Of a stretch of DNA of 8,525 nt, positions 1 to 4,475 are shown piece after piece (position 1 is the stretch's first letter; every line of letters starts with the position of its first letter). The translations under genes and the position numbers were made by a program. This stretch comes from Solirubrobacteraceae bacterium. Its GTDB lineage: Bacteria; Actinomycetota; Thermoleophilia; Solirubrobacterales; Solirubrobacteraceae. The stretch spans positions 1 through 8,525 of the forward strand of contig JAICUS010000239.1 in assembly GCA_025935735.1 (NCBI GenBank). Direction: 5' to 3'. Below the pieces are notes generated by a model. It saw only the letters and a list, made by a program, of their open reading frames with translations. It was not told the DNA's origin and did no database searches.

Positions 1-1
1 C

Positions 2-67
2 CTTCGAGCGCGCCGCGCGGCGCTGCGCCGCACCGTCGAAGGACACCCGTACCACCAGTACGAATGA
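2..67 (+). CDS. Possible C-terminal tail of an unidentified upstream gene (partial)
   Basis: Frame 2 is open from the left edge of the window for 21 codons and ends at a TGA at 65-67. The translated tail is basic and then polar (ending GHPYHQYE), with a composition more like a real protein end than the other two frames. I do not recognise the family. By position it would be the gene preceding the TadE-like operon, so a Tad-cluster component is conceivable, but nothing in 21 residues shows this. The evidence is only the open frame and its residue make-up, so it could be chance. Confidence 0.3.
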   Translation, partial: LRARRAALRRTVEGHPYHQYE

Positions 68-249
68 CCTTCGCCGGCGCGCCGCAGCATCCACGCGGCA
101 TCGCTCGCCAAGCCGGCGAACGTTGCCGGGCGCACCACTAGCTGCGCTTCCGCGCCTTTGTCGGCCTGCGCAGAATTGGTGCAATCTCGCTGCAATCCCG
201 CAACAAACGCGTCTAGATCCGCGCGCCGGCGGCCGCCAGTCTGCGGGGC
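68..249 (+). other. Leader/intergenic region upstream of the TadE-like operon
   Basis: No credible gene is seen in these 182 bases. They hold a perfect 9-bp inverted repeat, TTCGCCGGC at 70-78 and GCCGGCGAA at 112-120, starting just after the upstream stop. It could form a long-looped hairpin but has no T-run after it. They also hold two direct copies of TGCAATC at 180-186 and 191-197, 11 bp apart or about one helical turn. The stretch around 170-215 is less GC-rich than its surroundings. I found no convincing -35/-10 pair. Confidence 0.4.
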
Positions 250-780
250 GTGCCGCCAGATCGCCTGACAAGCGCATCGCCTGGTCCGCCGCTCCGGCAT
301 CGCATCCGGGACTGGCGTGGGTCGGGTCGCCACCGCAGTGGCGCACGCCACTTCACGAGCGGGCCGGGTCGCCACCGTAGTGGCGCACGCGGCTTCACGA
401 GCGGGTCGGGTCGCCACTGCAGTGGCGCGCGCCGCGTCGCCGGCCCCTCGGCGGTCGCCGGCCAGGCCGCGGTCGAGCTGGTCGCGCTGCTGCCGCTGAT
501 CGCGCTGCTGCTGGCGCTGGCCTACCAGGCGCTGCTGGCCGGTCAGGCGGCGTGGGCGGCGCATGTCGCGGCCCGCGCGGCCGCGCGGGCGAACGCCGTC
601 GGCACGGGTGCGACCGCCGCCGCCCGCGCGCACCTCCCGGCCGGGCTCGAGCGCGGGCTGCGAGTGCACGCCACCTCGGGCGGTGACGTGCGCGTGTCCG
701 TCGAGGTTCCGCGGGTCCTGCCGGCGCTCAGCCTCGGACACGTCGCCGCCACCGCCCACTTCCGCCCGCAGGACGCATGA
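250..780 (+). CDS. TadE-like pseudopilin with repeat-bearing N-terminal extension
   Basis: This is a membrane pseudopilin of the TadE type, predicted to be matured by a prepilin peptidase and to work in a Tad/Flp pilus or related secretion machine. The class III signal site is clear: G71 followed by Q-A-A-V-E76, placing Glu at +5 of the mature protein. A hydrophobic helix (about 77-97) follows, then a small Ala-rich extracytoplasmic domain to residue 176. The GTG at 250 is the only usual start codon in this frame upstream of the cleavage site. It leaves an unusually long 71-residue leader, where TadE leaders are normally about 10-20 residues. Residues 26-67 of that leader are three 14-residue repeats (GRHRSGAR-type). 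The gene ends in an ATGA overlap with the next one, so the two are probably translationally coupled. The family call is secure from residue 71 onward; the start is doubtful. Confidence 0.68.
   Translation: MPPDRLTSASPGPPLRHRIRDWRGSGRHRSGARHFTSGPGRHRSGARGFTSGSGRHCSGARRVAGPSAVAGQAAVELVALLPLIALLLALAYQALLAGQAAWAAHVAARAAARANAVGTGATAAARAHLPAGLERGLRVHATSGGDVRVSVEVPRVLPALSLGHVAATAHFRPQDA
324..449 (+). repeat. Three tandem 42-bp repeats, each with a CGCCAC/GTGGCG palindrome
   Basis: Units begin at 324, 366 and 408, an exact 42-bp period. The third unit is the most diverged toward its 3' end. Each contains a 16-bp inverted repeat, CGCCAC-N4-GTGGCG, at 328-343, 370-385 and 412-427. In the third copy the centre is TGCA, so the whole 16-mer is a perfect palindrome. 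The period keeps the reading frame and equals about four turns of B-DNA, so the palindromes lie on one face of the helix. They sit in the leader of the first TadE-like gene. Confidence 0.85.
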
Positions 781-1124
781 CCGCCCGCGCCGCATCCGGT
801 CAGGCCTCGGTCGAGCTCGTCGCCCTGCTTCCGCTCGTGCTCGTCATCGCGCTGGCGGTCTTCTCGGTCATCGCCGCCCACTCGGCGGACGAGCAGGCCG
901 GAGCGGCCGCCGAGGCGGCGGCGCTGGCACTGCTCCAGGGCGGCGACCCGCACGACGCCGCCCTGACCGCGCTCCCCGAGGCGGCGCGTCGCCGGGCCAC
1001 GGTCACGCTCAGCGGCCGCCGCATCCACGTCCACGTCCTCCCGCGCCTCCCGCTGCCGCTCCCCGGCCTCCCGGACCTCCTCGCGGGCAACGCCGATGCC
1101 GACGCCGGCCCGGCCACGCCATGA
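777..1124 (+). CDS. TadE-like pseudopilin, small
   Basis: This 115-residue protein has the classic layout of a TadE-family minor pseudopilin. It has a 7-residue basic/polar leader, then G8, then Q-A-S-V-E13 (Glu at +5 for prepilin peptidase processing). A hydrophobic helix runs from about 14 to 34, followed by an Ala-rich helical stretch and a short periplasmic or exoplasmic tail rich in Leu and Pro. The start ATG at 777 overlaps the previous stop as ATGA, and its own stop overlaps the next ATG in the same way at 1121-1124. The leader motif (RAASGQASVELVALLPL) is almost the same as that of the preceding gene (GQAAVELVALLPL), so the two are probably paralogues by duplication. By analogy with Tad systems it would be a minor pilin or assembly-initiation component in the inner membrane. 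Confidence 0.8.
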   Translation: MTARAASGQASVELVALLPLVLVIALAVFSVIAAHSADEQAGAAAEAAALALLQGGDPHDAALTALPEAARRRATVTLSGRRIHVHVLPRLPLPLPGLPDLLAGNADADAGPATP

Positions 1125-2182
1125 CCGCCCTCGACCGAGCACTCGCCTGGTTCCTCGAGCCGCCCGCACCCGATCCGCCCGCGGACCCCGCCCGCGCCGG
1201 CACGTCGGCCGGCGGCACGACTCCGGCCACCCCCGGCGAACCCGACGCGGCACGCGACCGAGCGCAGACCACGTGGCTGCGCCCTGTCGCCGACCCGTTC
1301 GATCCACCCGCCGTTCCGTCGCCGGACGGTCGGGCGGTCGCGCCCGCCGCGCTCGACGACCCTCCGCCGGCCGCCGGTCCCACGCTGGGCGGGCGCGGAG
1401 CAGCGTCCGGGGCGCTCGACGATCCCTCGCCGGGCGCCCGTCCTACGCCGGGCAGACGCGGGTCGGGGTCCGGCGCGCTCGACGATTCTCTGTCGGCCGC
1501 TCATCTCACAGGGGGCGGTCGCGGGGCAGCGTCCGGCGCGCTCGACGAGCTTCCGCTCGCGGGCCGCGGGTTCGCGGCTCGGCGGCCGATCGGTTGCGCA
1601 GCAGTGGTCGGGCGGCCGGGGCACGCCGAGCCGGTCGCGGCGGCGCTCGCGCTGGCGCTGAGTGCGGGTGCACAGGCCCGGGAGGCGACCGTCGTGGTCC
1701 TCGGTCCGGCTGACCACGCCCCGGGCGGGCACGCTGACCCGGAGCGCGACGGGCCGTCGGCGGGCGGTGGGACGCGGGCCGCTCGGCGGCTCGCCGACCG
1801 GCTCGACGCGCACGGCCTTCCCGGACGGCCGCGCGGGCGGCTCGTTTGGGTCGAGCTCCCGAGTGAGGGCCGTCAGGCGGCCGCGCGGCGCGCTGGACTG
1901 GTCGGTCCTCCCGCGGTGCTCGCGGTGACCGCGGCGCGCGCGCCCGACATCGAGGAGCTGCTGGCCGAGCAGGATCTCCTGCTGCTCGTCATGGCCGATC
2001 CGGCCGGCCCACTCGCCCGGATCGCCGCGCTGACGCCCGGGGGAGTGCCCGTCGCGGTGACGCGCCCACTGCCGCGCGGGCCGGCACGCTCACTCGCCCT
2101 CGGCGGCATCTCCGCCCCGCGCAGCATCCGTGGGCTGGCCGCCGGCCACCACGCAGCCGCGAGCGAACCGGAGGCGGCATGA
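1121..2182 (+). CDS. Hypothetical Tad-cluster protein: disordered repeat region plus possible degenerate P-loop domain
   Basis: The 353-residue protein starts at the ATG overlapping the previous stop (ATGA, 1121-1124); the frame is open further upstream but coupling favours this start. I do not recognise a named family. Residues 1-76 are Pro/Ala/Asp-rich, beginning with a short hydrophobic patch (LAWFLEPP). Residues 77-156 hold three and a half 21-residue repeats, each opening ALDD/ALDE. From residue 159 the sequence looks folded: strand (AAVVG), Gly turn (GRPGHAEP, 164-171), Ala/Leu-rich helix, then a second strand ATVVVLGP from 189. This is the order seen at the start of MinD/CpaE-type ATPases, but the GK[ST] of the Walker A motif is absent. 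A CpaE/TadZ-like pseudo-ATPase is therefore possible, as inference only. Later strands (RLVWVELP, LLLLVMADPAGP) fit an alternating alpha/beta fold. Operon position implies a role with the pseudopilins. Confidence 0.65.
   Translation: MTALDRALAWFLEPPAPDPPADPARAGTSAGGTTPATPGEPDAARDRAQTTWLRPVADPFDPPAVPSPDGRAVAPAALDDPPPAAGPTLGGRGAASGALDDPSPGARPTPGRRGSGSGALDDSLSAAHLTGGGRGAASGALDELPLAGRGFAARRPIGCAAVVGRPGHAEPVAAALALALSAGAQAREATVVVLGPADHAPGGHADPERDGPSAGGGTRAARRLADRLDAHGLPGRPRGRLVWVELPSEGRQAAARRAGLVGPPAVLAVTAARAPDIEELLAEQDLLLLVMADPAGPLARIAALTPGGVPVAVTRPLPRGPARSLALGGISAPRSIRGLAAGHHAAASEPEAA
1349..1590 (+). repeat. 63-bp tandem repeats (3 full + 1 partial), 21-residue units
   Basis: Units start at 1349, 1412, 1475 and 1538, exactly 63 bp apart, each opening with the codons for Ala-Leu-Asp-Asp or Ala-Leu-Asp-Glu and ending near Arg-Gly-x-x-Ser-Gly. 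The fourth copy decays after about 17 codons. The unit keeps the reading frame. It encodes a Pro/Gly/Ser-rich, probably disordered linker in the hypothetical protein at 1121-2182. Confidence 0.85.
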
Positions 2183-3663
2183 GGCCGCGTGGCCGAGCGG
2201 TCGTCGCCCGGACCCGGCGTGCAGCGAGCGGCGCCGTGGCGCGGGCGGCGCAGGGCCAGGCCCTGATGTGGCGTGCGGCGAGCGGTGCGGTGCCGCGGGC
2301 GGCGCGGCGTGCGGCGAGCGGCGCAGGGGCGCGGACGCCGCGGGGGCAGGCGTCGGTGTTGCTGGTGGGCGGGTTGGCCGGGCTGCTCGTCGCCGTGCTG
2401 ATCATCGGCGCGGTCGCGCGGGCGGTGGGGAAGGAGGCGGATGCGCAGCGGGCGGCAGATCTGGCGGCGCTCGCCGGGGCGCGGGCGATGCACGCGAGCT
2501 ATGGGCGGCTGTTCGCGCCGGCGACGATCCGGCGGCGGCCGAACCCGCAGCACCTGGAGAAGGCGGCTTACCTTGCGCTCGGCCGGGCCGCCGCGGAGCG
2601 GGTCGCCGAGGCGAACGGCGCGCCGGCCCCGGAGGTGACCTTCCCGGACGGGACGACGTTCGCGCCGGTCCGGATTCACGTGAAGATCCGCGAGCGCGTG
2701 AGGGTCCGCGTGGGGCACGCGCGCCGGGCGGCGGCGGTGACGGCGCAGGCGGAGGCGGAGATCGGCCCGGACGCCGGTGCCGCGATCGGGACCGGCGGCG
2801 GCTACGACGGCCCGTTCGCCTACCGCCAGGGCAAGCCGATGCGGCCGGACGTCGCGCTCGCGTTCGACCGGCTCGCCGCCGCGGCGCACGCCGACGGCAT
2901 CGCCCTGATCATCGACAGCGCGTACCGCTCCGACGCCGAGCAGGCGGTGCTGTGGGCCCAGCACCCGGACCCGAAGTGGGTGGCGCGGCCCGGCACGTCG
3001 CTGCACCGCTACGGCACCGAGCTCGACCTCGGCCCGAAGAGCGCCTATCCGTGGCTGGCCGCGAACGCGCCGAGGTTCCACTTTGCCCAGCGCTACTCGT
3101 GGGAACCCTGGCATTTCGGCTACGTCTTGAACGCGCAGTCGCATCCGTCAAGCGGTGGCGAGGCGGGTGCGGCGCACGGCAGTGGCGGCGACGGAGCGGC
3201 GGGCGTGGGCCACGGTGCGGTGCCGGGGTTCGTGCCGGCGCAGTACGCGGCGATCCTGTCGCAGGCGGCGCAGCGGTGGAACGTGTCGGCGGCGCTGCTG
3301 GCCGCGCAGCTGTACGCGGAGTCGAACTTCAACCCGTTCGCCGTGTCGGGCGCGGGTGCGGAGGGGATCGCGCAGTTCATGCCGGGGACCGCGGCAGGGC
3401 TCGGCCTGGACGACCCGTTCGATCCGGGGCAAGCGATCGACGCGCAGGCGCACCTGATGCGCGACCTGCTGCGGCAGTTCGGGTCGGTGCCGCTCGCGCT
3501 GGCCGCCTACAACGCGGGTCCGGCGCCGGTCGCGGCCTGCGGGTGCGTGCCGCCGTACCCGGAGACGCAGGGGTATGTCGCCCGGATCATCGGGCTGATG
3601 AACGGCGTGGGGCAGCCGATCGGCGGGACGGGCGGCGGGCTCGCGGTGCGGCTGGTCGCGTGA
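2179..3663 (+). CDS. TadG-like pseudopilin stalk fused to VanY-type DD-peptidase and lytic transglycosylase domains
   Basis: This 494-residue three-part protein would anchor in the membrane and cut peptidoglycan outside it. Residues 1-56 are a long basic leader with Arg-Ala-Ala-Ser-Gly repeats. G56-QASV begins a hydrophobic helix (about 57-80), followed by the TadE/TadG-type sequence AQRAADLAALAGARA (89-103). Residues 205-316 are a VanY/M15 zinc peptidase domain: SAYRS (247-251), S274-x-H276-x-x-G279-x-x-x-D283, and E309-P-W-H312, which supply zinc ligands and the catalytic Glu. A Gly/Ser/His-rich linker (about 322-348) leads to an SLT lytic transglycosylase domain (350-476) with catalytic E381 in AESNFNP, GIAQFMP (396-402) and AYNAG (443-447). 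Known families: M15 enzymes cut the D-Ala-containing stem peptide, and SLT enzymes cut the glycan strand. The start overlaps the previous stop (ATGA). An alternative ATG lies at codon 30. Unlike its neighbours, position +5 after the cleavage Gly is Leu (L61), not Glu. The domain calls are firm; the joint role in pilus passage through the wall is inference. Confidence 0.88.
   Translation: MRPRGRAVVARTRRAASGAVARAAQGQALMWRAASGAVPRAARRAASGAGARTPRGQASVLLVGGLAGLLVAVLIIGAVARAVGKEADAQRAADLAALAGARAMHASYGRLFAPATIRRRPNPQHLEKAAYLALGRAAAERVAEANGAPAPEVTFPDGTTFAPVRIHVKIRERVRVRVGHARRAAAVTAQAEAEIGPDAGAAIGTGGGYDGPFAYRQGKPMRPDVALAFDRLAAAAHADGIALIIDSAYRSDAEQAVLWAQHPDPKWVARPGTSLHRYGTELDLGPKSAYPWLAANAPRFHFAQRYSWEPWHFGYVLNAQSHPSSGGEAGAAHGSGGDGAAGVGHGAVPGFVPAQYAAILSQAAQRWNVSAALLAAQLYAESNFNPFAVSGAGAEGIAQFMPGTAAGLGLDDPFDPGQAIDAQAHLMRDLLRQFGSVPLALAAYNAGPAPVAACGCVPPYPETQGYVARIIGLMNGVGQPIGGTGGGLAVRLVA
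2218..2334 (+). repeat. Imperfect ~33-bp repeats encoding Arg-Ala-Ala-Ser-Gly units in a pseudopilin leader
   Basis: Three related units start at 2218, 2272 and 2308 and encode RAASGAVARAA, RAASGAVPRAA and RAASGAGAR. The first is followed by a GQALM sequence resembling the processed GQASV motif further on, so the block may be duplicated copies of the leader plus the start of the mature protein. All units are in frame and lie before the predicted cleavage site of the fusion protein. Confidence 0.7.
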
Positions 3664-3688
3664 TGGCGGGCGGGTCGGGTGACGTGGC

Positions 3689-3694
3689 TACGAT
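3689..3694 (+). promoter_or_regulatory. Possible -10 element for a leaderless Uma2 transcript
   Basis: TACGAT fits the actinobacterial TANNNT -10 pattern and ends 7 bases before the ATG at 3702, the spacing expected if transcription starts at the A of the ATG. There is no clear -35 box, and the element lies just past the preceding stop codon. This is a short motif and could be chance. Confidence 0.25.
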
Positions 3695-3701
3695 CACGCC
3701 G

Positions 3702-4265
3702 ATGGCGTTCACGCTCGGCGATCGCCCGGTCCGGCCGCTCACCGCGGATGAGGTGCTGCGGATGGTCGAGGCCGGGATCCTCGGCGAGGATCGGCGCGTC
3801 GAGCTGCTGCACGGGGTGCTCACCGAGGTGAGCCCGAGGAGTCCGCAGCACGCGGCGATCAAGGGTCGGATCGTGCGCTGGCTCGACGCGGCGGTGACGC
3901 GGTGTGCGGTCCGGATCGAGGATCCGCTCATCGTGCCCGACCGGACGTCGCTGCCCGAGCCGGACATCGCGGTCGTGGAGCCGGGCGACTTCCTGCACGA
4001 GCATCCGGAAGGGGCGCTGCTCGTGATCGAGGTCGCGTTGAGCTCGCTCGCGATCGACACCCAGATCAAGCCGGACCTGTATGCCGTTGCCGGCGTCCCG
4101 GACTACTGGGTGGTCGACGTCGCCGCGAAGCGCGTGCGGGTGTTCCGTGAGCCCGGCGGCGACGGGTATGCGTCGCGGGCCGTCCTCGGGCCGGACGGGT
4201 CCGCCGCGCCGGTGGCGGTCGACGTTCCGCCGCTGGACCTGGCCGCGCTCTTCCGCGGGCTGTAG
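3702..4265 (+). CDS. Uma2-family (DUF820) putative PD-(D/E)XK nuclease
   Basis: This 187-residue protein matches the Uma2/DUF820 pattern: an N-terminal LTADEVLRM...GIL...ED region, VELLHG with E34, LPEPDIAVV with P87-D88, VIEVALSS with E110, and IKPDLYAVAGVPDYWVVDV with K123. These are the conserved acidic and lysine positions of the family's PD-(D/E)XK-type nuclease fold. The cellular role of most Uma2 proteins is unknown. Two starts are possible. An ATG at 3663 overlaps the preceding stop (TGATG) and adds 13 residues. The ATG at 3702 gives the usual family length and has a TANNNT-type TACGAT at 3689-3694, spaced as for a leaderless mRNA, so I prefer it. Neither has a good Shine-Dalgarno site. 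It lies directly after the Tad-type operon, but nothing ties it functionally to the pilus genes. Confidence 0.85.
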   Translation: MAFTLGDRPVRPLTADEVLRMVEAGILGEDRRVELLHGVLTEVSPRSPQHAAIKGRIVRWLDAAVTRCAVRIEDPLIVPDRTSLPEPDIAVVEPGDFLHEHPEGALLVIEVALSSLAIDTQIKPDLYAVAGVPDYWVVDVAAKRVRVFREPGGDGYASRAVLGPDGSAAPVAVDVPPLDLAALFRGL

Positions 4266-4343
4266 CAAGCTCCCGCGTCGCCCGGCCCGGCCGTTCGCCG
4301 AGCCCGAGCGCGGCGCCGGCCAACTGCGCGCCGGCAGAGATTC

Positions 4344-4362
4344 GTTAGGAAGCAAACCTATC
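4344..4362 (+). promoter_or_regulatory. Upstream operator-like inverted repeat (GTTAGG-N7-CCTATC)
   Basis: GTTAGGAAGCAAACCTATC has half-sites GTTAGG and CCTATC; five of six positions are complementary. The same GTTAGG/CCTAAC half-sites make up the operator over the promoter 60 bp further on. The 19-bp length and GTTAGGAA start resemble, from memory, the GTTAGGAAA-type palindromes bound by actinobacterial ROK repressors. A perfect palindrome TCTCGCGAGA follows at 4361-4370. The centre-to-centre distance to the downstream site is about 77 bp, long enough for cooperative looping. Confidence 0.5.
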
Positions 4363-4387
4363 TCGCGAGACGCGTAACTGTGGCGCT

Positions 4388-4416
4388 TTGACATCCGCGG
4401 ACTCGGCCGATACCGT
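4388..4416 (+). promoter_or_regulatory. Sigma-70-type promoter of the sugar ABC operon
   Basis: A consensus -35 box TTGACA lies at 4388-4393, then a 17-bp spacer, then TACCGT (TANNNT) at 4411-4416. Transcription should start around 4423-4424, inside the palindrome that follows. This is the only strong promoter-like pair in the 210-bp gap between the Uma2 gene and the binding-protein gene. Confidence 0.75.
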
Positions 4417-4421
4417 GATCT

Positions 4422-4438
4422 CGTTAGGGGCCCTAACG
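4422..4438 (+). promoter_or_regulatory. Operator: perfect 8-bp inverted repeat over the transcription start
   Basis: CGTTAGGG-G-CCCTAACG is a perfect inverted repeat with a single central base. It begins 5 bases after the -10 box and covers the predicted +1, the classic position for a repressor that blocks RNA polymerase. Its half-sites match those of the site at 4344-4362. The likely binder is a sugar-responsive repressor (ROK or LacI family), which is not encoded in this window. A role as an RNA hairpin in the 5' leader is less likely because it sits at the very start of the transcript. Confidence 0.7.
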
Positions 4439-4456
4439 TAAAGGCGCCTGGCCCTC

Positions 4457-4467
4457 GGAGGAGGAGG
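4457..4467 (+). promoter_or_regulatory. Strong ribosome binding site of the solute-binding protein gene
   Basis: GGAGGAGGAGG ends 8 bases before the ATG at 4476. It is the strongest Shine-Dalgarno sequence in the window and fixes that start. It also fits the higher amount of binding protein, relative to permeases, usually needed in ABC importers. Confidence 0.85.
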
Positions 4468-4475
4468 TCGACGGG

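Noticed and set aside
1..42. Inverted repeat CCTTCGA (1-7) / TCGAAGG (36-42) as a terminator or mobile-element end
   Set aside because: It is cut by the window edge, lies inside a possible coding tail, and has only a 7-bp stem with no T-run or target duplication.
123..380. Frame-3 open reading frame from a TTG at 123
   Set aside because: It overlaps the pseudopilin start region in another frame, has no recognisable motif, and its residue make-up (Pro/Arg/Ala with scattered Cys and Trp) looks non-coding.
324..449. CRISPR array
   Set aside because: The 42-bp units are contiguous with no unique spacers between them and encode in-frame protein repeats.
1873..3144. A 423-codon minus-strand open frame opposite the hypothetical and fusion genes
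   Set aside because: Antisense shadow of genes with recognised catalytic motifs. It is Arg/Pro-rich without any domain pattern.
4313..4335. Terminator after the Uma2 gene (GCCGGC at 4315-4320 and 4330-4335)
   Set aside because: The stem is only 6 bp of self-palindromic GCCGGC with no T-run. Such pairs are frequent by chance at this GC content.
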